Made by a program: the position numbers and the translations under genes | Notes under the pieces: generated by a model | Seen by the model: only the letters and a program-made list of their open reading frames with translations | The model's database searches: none | What the model was told of the DNA's origin: nothing | Part shown: positions 30,801-39,495 of the stretch, piece by piece | Layout: each line of letters begins with the position of its first letter | Numbering within the stretch: position 1 is the stretch's first letter | DNA from: Nitrospinia bacterium | GTDB lineage: Bacteria > Nitrospinota > Nitrospinia > Nitrospinales > JAJDAT01 | Assembly (NCBI GenBank): GCA_029261715.1 | Contig: JAJDAT010000005.1 | Location: 256,487 to 320,486 of the forward strand | Direction: 5' to 3' | Length of the DNA: 64,000 nucleotides

Positions 30801-31112
30801 GCGAGTTCCTTAAACAATTTGGCGGGGCATTATAGAAAACAAGGCGGTTATGAGGATGCCGAGCCGCTTTACAAAGACGCTCTTGAAATATGGAAAAAAT
30901 TCCTTGGAGATGAGCATCCAAATATTGGAATGAGTTATTGGCATTTGGGCGTTTTGCGTAAGGATCAAAAGAAATTGGGTGAAGCTGAGGAATATTTGGT
31001 AAAGGCATTTAACTTGTTTGAGAAAGTTTTAGGGGGGATTCATCCGTGGTCGGCAAAATGTGGAGAGCATTTGGAAGCGGTGCGGAAGCAGATTGGGGAA
31101 GAGGAGGGGTGA
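27900..31112 (+). CDS. SEFIR/TIR - NB-ARC NTPase - TPR (NLR-like) protein
   Basis: SEFIR-like N-terminus KVFISYSHEPEEYKTKVFDLANRLRAEYIDCMIDEYELNPEDGWFLWMYKQIKNADFVLVVCS; P-loop VHGLGGIGKTQIAVEFA; Walker B WLLILDNLED; at least ten kinesin-light-chain-type TPRs. TTG start. Confidence 0.9.
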   Translation: MSELETTESNAPKVFISYSHEPEEYKTKVFDLANRLRAEYIDCMIDEYELNPEDGWFLWMYKQIKNADFVLVVCSERYKKSFEKEEDGGRGSAWEGCLINAEIFHEFSKNKKFIPIGFSKGDWNNIPFPFADTSRFLVSEEAEYQKIITLFSLKGKSSNIAPPLGSPRTEISKSSNIAPALGFPVKKQPEEPNESNKAKVFNVPFRQNPFFTGRETILESIERSFQTNNKQTVLTQAQTQAVHGLGGIGKTQIAVEFAYCHYKSYETILWIDAETNASLSKSVADIADRLDLPEKDSQEQEQVVKAVQRWLENNKNWLLILDNLEDKELHDNFLPKVCEGDVLITTRLDDIDTVNKLEVDKMGEEEGILFLLHRSGAIDQDQKTEDASSEDATTAKTIFKKFDGLPVALEQAGAYIKSNKSSLQKYLEMYEAEGTELNYAGVFKWSLKKTEEDCPEAGELIRLCAFLDPDSIPKFIFEEGKEFLSDGLSSILESRFKWEELISKACRYSLLKRNNDDQSLSMHRLVQQVIRGGLDDPKDWLEKAVKVLDSSFPDPEDLQNWPICAQLLPSIESFYKEVGGEKIEIIEVGILFDRVGSYFETRGIYKEAEPYYKVALKVLKTCDGEKYLNLVNSPLNNLANLYFRQGRYEDAEIIYKEVLNNLNILVGKEHPDIAACLNNLSNLYVVQERYAEAEPLLKDAHKMLKKLLGEKHPNIATSLNNLAELYRNLGCYEEAEKLFKESLNMIILLLGEDHPYIPSSFNNLAELYRHQGRYEEAEPLQKKALEMSKKLLGEEHPDVANSLNNLASLYHSQGRYEEAEPLYKDALIIRKKLLGDEHPHALVSLISLANIYYSQGRYEEAEPLYKDALIIRKKLLGEEHLDVANSLNNLANLYYSQGRYEEAEPLYKNALIIRKKLLGEEHLDVANSLNNLAALYDNQGRYEEAEPLYKNALIIRKKLLGEEHPDVASSLNNLAGHYRKQGGYEDAEPLYKDALEIWKKFLGDEHPNIGMSYWHLGVLRKDQKKLGEAEEYLVKAFNLFEKVLGGIHPWSAKCGEHLEAVRKQIGEEEG
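30333..30842 (+). repeat. Near-identical 126-bp tandem repeats encoding TPR units
   Basis: agccaaggccgttatgaggaagccgagcc... recurs every 126 bp (30333, 30459, 30585, 30711). Confidence 0.9.
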
Positions 31113-31458
31113 GTGAGGTGGATGGAGTTGAATAAGGGGGGCTCTTCGAGAGTTAGTTCCGCAAGCTCAGCACAGGTTTCGAGTGACAATTTAAAACTCC
31201 TAGATCCTTCACTTCTAGACTGCTACGCAGTCTATCCGTTCTAGGATGACGTCTGTTTTTTTCGTTTTTTTGTGGCGAGATGTTAGTTTCGAAAAAACTG
31301 TGAACTTATTTTTCAAATGCACAGGAAGAGATATATGTTTTTAGGGAATTAGTTTGCGGGATTATTCAAAAGCGAACCTTGCTCCAAGCCACCAGTTCAT
31401 CTCACGGTCATCCTGGAGGAGCCTTGCAAAGGCGACGAAGGATCTAGGTATAAAAAGA

Positions 31459-31743
31459 ATGAAAACCTTATATGTCTATATCTTGTCGAATGAACACCGT
31501 ACTCTTTACACTGGGGTGACAAACAATTTAAATCGTCGCATGTATGAACATAAACAAAAAACTGTAGAAGGTTTTACCGCAAAATATGACATCGCGAGAC
31601 TTGTTTATTTTGAAGAGTACAATAGCCCACGAGAAGCAATTTATAGAGAAAAGCAAATAAAGGGTTGGCTCAGAGAAAAGAAGATTGAACTTATTGAGTC
31701 AACGAATAAGGAGTGGAAGGATTTAAGCAAGGGATGGAGTTAG
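31459..31743 (+). CDS. GIY-YIG domain nuclease-like protein
   Basis: MKTLYVYILSNEHRTLYTGVTNNLNRRMYEHKQKTVEGFTAKY; first real Met at 31459, upstream ORF extension lies in a dispersed repeat. Confidence 0.85.
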   Translation: MKTLYVYILSNEHRTLYTGVTNNLNRRMYEHKQKTVEGFTAKYDIARLVYFEEYNSPREAIYREKQIKGWLREKKIELIESTNKEWKDLSKGWS

Positions 31744-31958
31744 TGACCTAGATCCTTCACTTCGGCAATCAACTGACTCATAGACTTGTGTTCGGCAACG
31801 CCGCTTTTATAGCCATCTTCTTCATCTCGAATTTCGATAGCTTTGCGCTGTTCGTCGGTAAGGCTTTCCCACAACTTCATATCTTCTGGAGTGGGAAATA
31901 CGGTAGAGGAAAATTTGATTTGTGAAATATCAACGGTCTTCGTTTTGGTTTCATTCAT
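31740..31958 (-). CDS. Small hypothetical protein
   Basis: ORF MNETKTKTVDISQIKFSSTVFPTPEDMKLWESLTDEQRKAIEIRDEEDGYKSG; C-terminus KDLGH encoded by dispersed repeat. Confidence 0.5.
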   Translation of the reverse strand: MNETKTKTVDISQIKFSSTVFPTPEDMKLWESLTDEQRKAIEIRDEEDGYKSGVAEHKSMSQLIAEVKDLGH

Positions 31959-32036
31959 ATTTTAAGAGTAGCAAAATGGGAAAATATTTTCACCATTTTT
32001 TACTATTAAGTATTTTATTAAACCGAGGCGAGACCC

Positions 32037-32225
32037 TTACAACAAAAGGAGGGCGATAACTTCTTTCAAGTTTTCGTTTAATTCTTCTAGTGTTTCGCCT
32101 TGAGAATGAGCGCCTGGAAACCCTGGAATATGCCCTACAAAGTGTCCTGTGTCTGGGCATTTTTCTATTACGGCAGTGAAACTTTTCATAAATTTTAGCT
32201 CTATTTGATAAGAGTTAATATTCAC
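32037..32225 (-). CDS. HicB-like antitoxin-type protein (possibly truncated, no HicA seen)
   Basis: MKSFTAVIEKCPDTGHFVGHIPGFPGAHSQGETLEELNENLKEVIALLLL; start likely at the internal Met. Confidence 0.65.
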   Translation of the reverse strand: MNINSYQIELKFMKSFTAVIEKCPDTGHFVGHIPGFPGAHSQGETLEELNENLKEVIALLLL

Positions 32226-32439
32226 TTAGTTTACAAATAAACGTTAGTTCTTTCCAGTTAAAGAGGGGCATATTTCAAGGTAATGCAAGGGATATTTATT
32301 TTATTGAATCAAGGCGAGATCCTTCGCCGATACTACCATATCGCCTCAGGAAGACATGCGGTGGGGGCTGTACAATTCACATGTAAGAGAGGTTGGGCGT
32401 TTCAAAGAATTAATTCATCAATTAGGTCTTTTCCCGATC

Positions 32440-32515
32440 TGGCCTTTCTTTGCGGCCTTGGCGTCTTTGCGGTAGGAAAGGTGGTCGTGCTTCGACAGGC
32501 TCAGCATGACAATAT
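32440..32515 (-). repeat. Dispersed repeat pair, inverted relative to 8061-8272
   Basis: RC reads gtcatgctgagcctgtcgaagcacgaccacctttcctaccgcaaagacgccaaggccgcaaag. Confidence 0.65.
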
Positions 32516-32519
32516 TGTA

Positions 32520-32828
32520 TTAGGTCCAAGGCTCTTTCAAGTTTTCCATGGTCCAGCGGGACCAGCCGTCGACGTCTTTATAGATCCCTTTGGTGAAGAA
32601 GTTGAAGGGATCAAAAAAACGAATTCCGTTTTCTGGATCTAATTCAAAATTAACTTTATCATTTTGAGCGGGGTGATTTTTACACTCTAGAAAATTATCG
32701 CCTTCAACGTCGGATAAATCAAAAATCACGCCCATTTTCTCGGGTGAGTAGTCATCGGTATCCACAACGTCGCGCACTTTTTCCATGATTTCTTCTACTT
32801 GTTCTTGGGTCAAATGATTCATTTTCAT
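32520..32828 (-). CDS. Hypothetical protein
   Basis: ORF with acidic composition; ggagagattcc upstream of the Met. Confidence 0.55.
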   Translation of the reverse strand: MKMNHLTQEQVEEIMEKVRDVVDTDDYSPEKMGVIFDLSDVEGDNFLECKNHPAQNDKVNFELDPENGIRFFDPFNFFTKGIYKDVDGWSRWTMENLKEPWT

Positions 32829-32880
32829 GGAATCTCTCCTTCAAGGAAAGGTTGAAGCTTTTTTGTTTGTTTAAAGAATC

Positions 32881-34320
32881 TTAAAACAAGGAAGCGTTTT
32901 CGGCAAGTGAAATTATAGGGCCTGGGAAAATTCCTAAATCGAGGATTCCAACAAGCGCAATGATAACGACAAGCAACGTTAGCGGTTGGAAGTTAGGCTG
33001 AAACTCTTGGTTAGCGTCTTTAAAGTACATATTCACTATGATTTTCAGATAGTAGTAAAAGGATATAACGCTATTTAGAACCGCGATGGTGACTAAAATA
33101 GTATGACCTTCTTTTAACACAGCGCTGAAAACATAGAACTTCGCGACAAAACCTGCCAATGGCGGCAACCCGCCTAAAGACAGCATGAACATGGCCATGG
33201 CGAGCGCAAGCAGTGGGTATTTGTTGGACAACCCACAGTATCCTTCTATCTCTAAATTTTCGTCGCCCTTCTTGCCAAGAATAATGATGATTCCGAATAC
33301 TCCAAAAACCATGAACGTGTAGGTAAGCATATAAAACAGAAGGCTCGAAGACGCTAACGAGTTTTTAGCGATTACGGCCATCAAAAGATATCCTACATGA
33401 GAAATACTGGAATAGGCTAAGAGGCGTTTAATATTGGTTTGCATGATTGCGCCGAGATTACCGAGAGTCATACTCGCTACAGCGACAACAGCTAATGGCA
33501 TTTCCCAGGAACCGTCCAACCCGCCAATGCCGGTATGAAACACTCTGAACATAGCGACTAACGACGCTGCTTTGGGTCCAACAGCCATGAATGCGGTAAT
33601 AGGGCTTGGCGCTCCTTGATAGACGTCTGGCGACCACATATGGAATGGGGCGGCAGCGACTTTGAATCCAAACCCGACGATGAATAAAATACATCCCAGA
33701 ACCAAAAAGGAATTATCTTTTCCATCCATTGCGCTAATGGCTGCCATGATGCCTTTTAGGTTTGTCGTTCCCGTAAAGCCATAAATGAGGGACATACCGT
33801 AAAGCAAAAAGCCGGAGGCAAACGCGCCTAGTAAAAAGTATTTTAATGCGGCTTCATTAGATTTTAGATCGTCTCTTCTGATTCCCGCTAATACATATAA
33901 ACTGATCGAAACAACCTCAATACCTAGAAAGATCAAGATCAAGTCTACGGCGGAGGAAAGAACAATCATTCCTACCGTACAAAATAAAATTAAGCAGTAG
34001 TATTCACCGATCTCTATGCCTTTTTCTGGATTGTAATTCGCCGAAAGAAGAATCGCGAGCCCTGAACTGAGGGTGAAAATGATTACGCAGAAAACCGAAA
34101 GATTATCGACTACATAGCTATTCGTAAAAGAATACACCGGTAAATTGCTTTTTGAAAAAGCGGTAACAGCCGTTAAGAACAAACCCAGCAAGCTTATATA
34201 GATAAGTTGGGTTTTGTCTTTTCCAATAAACAAGTCCCAAATTAGAACGGCAAAGCCAAACGCAGAAAGCGTTAGTACGGGCGCCAAGCTAACTAGGTCA
34301 ATGTCTGGGGCTGCAATCAT
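32881..34320 (-). CDS. nuoN: NADH-quinone oxidoreductase subunit N
   Basis: Antiporter-like subunit; GFKVAAAPFHMWSPDVYQGAPSPITAFMAVGPKAA. Confidence 0.95.
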   Translation of the reverse strand: MIAAPDIDLVSLAPVLTLSAFGFAVLIWDLFIGKDKTQLIYISLLGLFLTAVTAFSKSNLPVYSFTNSYVVDNLSVFCVIIFTLSSGLAILLSANYNPEKGIEIGEYYCLILFCTVGMIVLSSAVDLILIFLGIEVVSISLYVLAGIRRDDLKSNEAALKYFLLGAFASGFLLYGMSLIYGFTGTTNLKGIMAAISAMDGKDNSFLVLGCILFIVGFGFKVAAAPFHMWSPDVYQGAPSPITAFMAVGPKAASLVAMFRVFHTGIGGLDGSWEMPLAVVAVASMTLGNLGAIMQTNIKRLLAYSSISHVGYLLMAVIAKNSLASSSLLFYMLTYTFMVFGVFGIIIILGKKGDENLEIEGYCGLSNKYPLLALAMAMFMLSLGGLPPLAGFVAKFYVFSAVLKEGHTILVTIAVLNSVISFYYYLKIIVNMYFKDANQEFQPNFQPLTLLVVIIALVGILDLGIFPGPIISLAENASLF

Positions 34321-34356
34321 ATCTACTGTTCTTTCTTTGTTAAATTGGTTCTATTT

Positions 34357-35946
34357 TTAATGAGCGTTGGAATGAGATTCTTTTTTGTGTTCGGTTTTAT
34401 GCTCGGTTTTATGTTCAGTCTTTCCGGCATGACCAGAATCTGCGTGCTCCGTATGTGTCTTCGGTTTAAAGTTACTAGGGTCTACTTTGGAAATTAAATG
34501 AGTGACCGATGCGTCGAAAGTTTTCATAAACGGTTTTGGGTACAATCCAATCCAAAAGATCAAAACAACTAAAGGAAGTAACATTGCGTACTCCCTGAAA
34601 TCTAAATCTTTTAGCTTTGCATTTTCAGGACTATTTGATTTGAGGAACATAACCCGTTGAAACATCCATAAGATGTAACAAGCGGCGAAGATGACACCTG
34701 TTGTCGCGACCCCTGCCATGAAGGCGTCCGCTTGGAATATTCCCAAGAGAATAAGAAACTCGCCAACAAACCCGTTCATACCCGGCAATCCGATAGATGA
34801 CAGGGCTACGATCATAAATATGATGGCGTATTTAGGCATAACATTCGTAATGCCGCCAAACTCTTTAATCATTCGCGTGTGTCGTCTGTCGTAAATCACG
34901 CCTACCAAAAGGAAGAGCGCGCTGGTGCTAATACCGTGATTGATGTTTTGAATGAGAGCGCCTTGAATACCGTAATGGTTAAAAGCGAATATTCCTAACA
35001 TCACAAATCCCATATGACTTACGCTGGAATAGGCGACTAGTTTTTTCAAATCTTCTTGAACCATGGAGACAAACGCTCCATAGACAATACCGACGACAGC
35101 CAACCAACCCACGTAAGGCATGAATTCGTTACAAGCGTATGGAAATAAAGGTAAGTTGAACCTTAAGAATCCATAGGTTCCCATTTTCAATAAAACGCCG
35201 GCTAAAATAACACTACCCGCTGTTGGAGCTTCAACGTGGGCGTCCGGCAACCAAGTGTGAAATGGAAACATCGGAACTTTAATGGCAAATGCCAAAAAGA
35301 ACGCCACGAATAGCCATTTTTGAGGTCCGAATGGGATATCTATATTGTTGGTGATGGTCATTAAGTCGGTTGTATATATACCGGTTTGTTCGGCGTGAAG
35401 TTGGTACATCCAGATGATAGCAACCAACATCAATAAAGATCCAAACGCGGTGTATAAGAAGAACTTAATCGACGCGTAGAGTCTGCGCGCTCCGCCCCAA
35501 ATACCAATTATGAGGTACATCGGAACCAATTGAAGCTCCCAGAACACATAAAACATAAAAAGGTCTAGAGCGACAAAAACGCCCAACATGCCGGTAGATA
35601 AAACCAGCAAGGCCATCATATATTCTTTGATTCGCTTTTTTACCGTCCACACGGAAACGATACATATGGCGGTTAGGAACGTCGTCATGATGTAGAGAAG
35701 AAGGGAGATCCCGTCTAACCCGACATGAAAATTTACTCCCCAGTTTTCAATCCAAACTGCAGATAATTCGAACTGCATATTTGGAGTGGTGAGGTCAAAA
35801 TTGAAATAAAACACCAAAGAAAGCAAAAAGTCGGTGATTGCGACACCTAAAGCAGTTAGCTTAATCAGGCTTTCGTCTTTTTCAGGCAAGAAGGCGATGC
35901 CTATGGCCCCTAACAGAGGTAAAAATGTAACGAACGTTAAAAACAT
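34357..35946 (-). CDS. nuoM: NADH-quinone oxidoreductase subunit M
   Basis: KVPMFPFHTWLPDAHVEAPTAGSVILAGVLLKMGTYG; His-rich C-terminal tail. Confidence 0.96.
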   Translation of the reverse strand: MFLTFVTFLPLLGAIGIAFLPEKDESLIKLTALGVAITDFLLSLVFYFNFDLTTPNMQFELSAVWIENWGVNFHVGLDGISLLLYIMTTFLTAICIVSVWTVKKRIKEYMMALLVLSTGMLGVFVALDLFMFYVFWELQLVPMYLIIGIWGGARRLYASIKFFLYTAFGSLLMLVAIIWMYQLHAEQTGIYTTDLMTITNNIDIPFGPQKWLFVAFFLAFAIKVPMFPFHTWLPDAHVEAPTAGSVILAGVLLKMGTYGFLRFNLPLFPYACNEFMPYVGWLAVVGIVYGAFVSMVQEDLKKLVAYSSVSHMGFVMLGIFAFNHYGIQGALIQNINHGISTSALFLLVGVIYDRRHTRMIKEFGGITNVMPKYAIIFMIVALSSIGLPGMNGFVGEFLILLGIFQADAFMAGVATTGVIFAACYILWMFQRVMFLKSNSPENAKLKDLDFREYAMLLPLVVLIFWIGLYPKPFMKTFDASVTHLISKVDPSNFKPKTHTEHADSGHAGKTEHKTEHKTEHKKESHSNAH

Positions 35947-36071
35947 AGCAACTCTAATTAATACTTATGATGTTCACGTTAACTCTATAATCGCTAACGC
36001 CAAAGGTACAAAATAAAAAAAGCTGAGAATGAAATAACGATAATTAAATTCTCAACTTAAAATCGTCAATC

Positions 36072-38036
36072 TTAGAATACGACCAAAAGTAAAATCGCAA
36101 AACCTATTATCATGGATAATGCGTAATTCCGCACATATCCAGATTGAAACTGTTTAGCTTGTTTACTGCACCAACCGATAATTTGAGCGACTCCGTTTAC
36201 TGTTCCGTCGATCGCTTTTGCGTCTGCCTCTTTCCAAAGAAGTCGAGAGCCTTGAACGACAGGTTTGACAATAGTTTCGTCGTAAATTTCGTCAACCATA
36301 TATTTGTTTTTGACTATCTCGTAACCCCACTGACCGTCGGTAAGTGTCTCCGGTAATTTTGGGTATTTGATGTAACAAAGATACGCGCCAACAATTCCGG
36401 TAATAGCCACGCCAACAGATAAGAACATAAGAGCGACTTCCAACCCGGCGTCAGGATGTTCTTTATGATGAAGCAGATGGGATAAATGAGCGACGTGACC
36501 ATGTTCTTCCATCATTCTGGTAGAGTTGGTTACAATCGTTTGCCAATCAATAAATAATACGGGTTCAAGCCAGTTGTGTAACACATGCCAGCCATGAATC
36601 AACGGAATTCCAAGCATACCGCCAACTGCCGCTAGGGTAGCTAATATCATCAATGGTCTGGTCATAATATCTGGCGACTCATGTGGATGTACATCAGGAT
36701 CGACTCGCGACTCGCCATGAAATGTTAGGAAAACCAGTCGGAACATATAAAAAGCGGTCAATAGTGCGCCAGTTATACCCATTCCCCAAAGGAATATATT
36801 TCCATCAATTAAGGAATGTAACAATATTTCGTCTTTACTAAAGAAACCCGATAGCGGAAAAATTCCGGCGATGGCCAAAGTAGAAACTAAGAAAGTAAAG
36901 TAAGTTTTTGGAAAGTGTTTCTTTAGGCCGCCCATTTTTCGGATATCTTGTTCATGGTGCATTCCATGAATAACGCTTCCGGAACCCAAGAACAAACAGG
37001 CTTTAAAGAATGCATGGGTGATTAAGTGAAAAATTGCCGCCGTAAACGCGCCAACACCACAACCTAAAAACATGTATCCGATTTGACTGACTGTTGAATA
37101 AGCTAAAACTCTCTTGATATCCCATTGCGTCATGCCGATTGTTGCGGCCAGTAATGCCGTTCCGCCTCCAACAAAGGCGACAGCCATCATTGTCATGGGA
37201 GCCATCATAAATAAGATGTTGCAGCGAACCACCAAATAAACGCCTGCGGTTACCATGGTAGCGGCATGGATGAGCGCGCTAACTGGTGTTGGACCTTCCA
37301 TAGCGTCCGGCAACCAGGTATAAAGCGGAATTTGCGCCGATTTACCCGTTGCTCCCAAAAACAAGAAACCCGTAATGATGATAGCAATTTCGCCATCGTA
37401 AATGAGTTTATGAGGAGCTGCCGCAAAGACCTCGGTGTAATCGATGGTTCCAAAAATATAGAAAATGAACATCACCGCGAGTAAGAAGGCGAAGTCGCCA
37501 ACGCGGTTAACGATGAAAGCTTTAGTCGCCGCATCACATGCGGATTGTTTGTCGAAATAATAGCCAATGAGGAAATAAGAACAACAACCGACGCCCTCCC
37601 ATCCGATAAACATCAAAAGGAAGTTGCTTCCCATTACTAGAATGAGCATCGCGAACATAAATAAGTTTAAGTAAGCGAAATATCGGTAGTAGCTGTACTC
37701 TTCCTTCATGTAGCCAATGGAAAAGATGTGGATAAGAGAGCCAACGCCCGTTATCACCAGCATCATGACCATAGAAAGAGGATCGACTTGGTAAGCCCAT
37801 TGGACTGCGAAATCGCCGGCAACGATCCAATCAAACATCACTTGTTCGTATATTCGGTTTTCAGCAGGAAGCCCGATTAACCCGAATAAGATCAGAACGG
37901 TTGTAATAAACGAGAGTATTACCGAACCGCAAGCGACCTTGCCTACGTTATCTTTACCAATTTTTAGTCCCCAAAATCCGTTGATTATAGATCCAATGAG
38001 CGGAAAAGTTGGGACCAGCCAAGTCAAACTGAGCAT
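36072..38036 (-). CDS. nuoL: NADH-quinone oxidoreductase subunit L
   Basis: GKSAQIPLYTWLPDAMEGPTPVSALIHAATMVTAGVYL. Confidence 0.97.
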   Translation of the reverse strand: MLSLTWLVPTFPLIGSIINGFWGLKIGKDNVGKVACGSVILSFITTVLILFGLIGLPAENRIYEQVMFDWIVAGDFAVQWAYQVDPLSMVMMLVITGVGSLIHIFSIGYMKEEYSYYRYFAYLNLFMFAMLILVMGSNFLLMFIGWEGVGCCSYFLIGYYFDKQSACDAATKAFIVNRVGDFAFLLAVMFIFYIFGTIDYTEVFAAAPHKLIYDGEIAIIITGFLFLGATGKSAQIPLYTWLPDAMEGPTPVSALIHAATMVTAGVYLVVRCNILFMMAPMTMMAVAFVGGGTALLAATIGMTQWDIKRVLAYSTVSQIGYMFLGCGVGAFTAAIFHLITHAFFKACLFLGSGSVIHGMHHEQDIRKMGGLKKHFPKTYFTFLVSTLAIAGIFPLSGFFSKDEILLHSLIDGNIFLWGMGITGALLTAFYMFRLVFLTFHGESRVDPDVHPHESPDIMTRPLMILATLAAVGGMLGIPLIHGWHVLHNWLEPVLFIDWQTIVTNSTRMMEEHGHVAHLSHLLHHKEHPDAGLEVALMFLSVGVAITGIVGAYLCYIKYPKLPETLTDGQWGYEIVKNKYMVDEIYDETIVKPVVQGSRLLWKEADAKAIDGTVNGVAQIIGWCSKQAKQFQSGYVRNYALSMIIGFAILLLVVF

Positions 38037-38045
38037 TTTATATCC

Positions 38046-38348
38046 TTACCATTTCATTATATTGAATTCGTCTAGATTGATTGTCGGCTTTTTACGGAAA
38101 ATGGATATGATGATAGCCAACCCTACCGAAACTTCTGCCGCCGCGACAGCCATGACCATAAAGCTAAAAACCTGACCGTCGTGTTGATTCAAAAACCGGT
38201 CAAACCCAATTAAGCTGAGGTTGACTGCGTTCAACATGATCTCAATGGACATGAAAACGACGATGACGTTTCTTCTCAGCAAAACGCCAAGCACGCCTAT
38301 AAAAAATAAAATAGCGCTAACAATTAAATAATGTGAAAGAGGAACCAT
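38046..38348 (-). CDS. nuoK: NADH-quinone oxidoreductase subunit K
   Basis: RRNVIVVFMSIEIMLNAVNLSLIGF. Confidence 0.95.
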   Translation of the reverse strand: MVPLSHYLIVSAILFFIGVLGVLLRRNVIVVFMSIEIMLNAVNLSLIGFDRFLNQHDGQVFSFMVMAVAAAEVSVGLAIIISIFRKKPTINLDEFNIMKW

Positions 38349-38357
38349 TAGAATTTT

Positions 38358-38864
38358 TTAGTTTAGTTTCGTTTTGGCCAATACAACCGCGCCTATCATC
38401 GCTACTAAAAGCAATATAGAAGCTACCTCGAAAGGCAATACAAAATCAGTGAATAATAGTTCGCCAACGGCGGCGGTCGTGCCAAACGTTTCGGGCAACA
38501 CTGCAGGTTTCCCGATGTTTGTGCTAAAGCCGTCGCCAAATATTTTAAATAATAGAGTGACTACAAAAACGCCGGATAAACTGGCTAATAATACGTTTTT
38601 ACCGCGCATCTTCCAGTCTTCGTCGTCGCCTTTTAAGTTTAACAGCATGATCACGAACATGAAGAGGACCATAATCGCGCCGGCATATACCAACACTTGC
38701 AGAATGGCCATCAAATGAGCGTTTAATAATACAAATAAACCCGCCAACCCAAGCATCATTCCAATAAGGGATACCGCCGAGCTAATAGGGCTTGTATTCA
38801 CAATAACCCCAACAGCAAAAACGATACACATTAGGGATAGTGGATAAAAAATAAATTGTTCCAT
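38358..38864 (-). CDS. nuoJ: NADH-quinone oxidoreductase subunit J
   Basis: HLMAILQVLVYAGAIMVLFMFVIMLLNL. Confidence 0.95.
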   Translation of the reverse strand: MEQFIFYPLSLMCIVFAVGVIVNTSPISSAVSLIGMMLGLAGLFVLLNAHLMAILQVLVYAGAIMVLFMFVIMLLNLKGDDEDWKMRGKNVLLASLSGVFVVTLLFKIFGDGFSTNIGKPAVLPETFGTTAAVGELLFTDFVLPFEVASILLLVAMIGAVVLAKTKLN

Positions 38865-38891
38865 AATTACGGTCCGCTGATTAAACTAATC

Positions 38892-39467
38892 TTAATTCTT
38901 GAAATTCCATTTAGCGTTCATATTCCGAACAAACTCAACTCTGTCTTTAAGTTCGGATATTGGGGTAGCTAATTGTTCTTTGTCATATTTCATTTTTCTA
39001 CGATCCAGCATAGAAATTTCGCAATCGTTGCTCATGAAAATAGCTTCTTCTGGGCATGCTTCCTCACAGTTACCGCAGAAGATACAAATTGCGTAGTCGA
39101 TAGAAAATTTGTCTGGAAAACGCTCAAGTTCGTTTTGTTTGCCGCTATTACAACCCGGAGTTATATCGATGCAATAAGCGGGACAAGCCGCTTCGCACAA
39201 TCCACAAGCGACACAGTTAAAATTACCTTTTTCGTTAACGGCTAGAACAGGGCGGCCACGATACGCAATCGGATAGTCGACCATTTCTTCGGGATAATAA
39301 ACGGTAAAAATTTTCCGTTCCTTTTTCTTACCAACTAAAAATGGAATGAAACCAAATAAGTTAATAAAGAAATGCCGAGAGGTAATTATCATTCCCCTAA
39401 TGATCTCAGGGAGATAAATCTTTTCCCAAAAAGTCAGTTTTACGGTCCGGTTTACGTAATATGCCAT
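38892..39467 (-). CDS. nuoI: NADH-quinone oxidoreductase subunit I
   Basis: Two 4Fe-4S motifs CVACGLCEAACP and CIFCGNCEEACP; operon position. Confidence 0.95.
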   Translation of the reverse strand: MAYYVNRTVKLTFWEKIYLPEIIRGMIITSRHFFINLFGFIPFLVGKKKERKIFTVYYPEEMVDYPIAYRGRPVLAVNEKGNFNCVACGLCEAACPAYCIDITPGCNSGKQNELERFPDKFSIDYAICIFCGNCEEACPEEAIFMSNDCEISMLDRRKMKYDKEQLATPISELKDRVEFVRNMNAKWNFKN

Positions 39468-39495
39468 GATAAGCCCTTAATATTTAGCGACGGAA

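Noticed and set aside
30333-30842. Regular repeats resembling a CRISPR array
   Set aside because: 126-bp units are in frame and encode TPR motifs within one ORF; no short repeat/unique spacer structure.
32283-32642. 119-aa plus-strand ORF
   Set aside because: Runs through dispersed repeats and antisense to the better supported 32520-32828 minus ORF.
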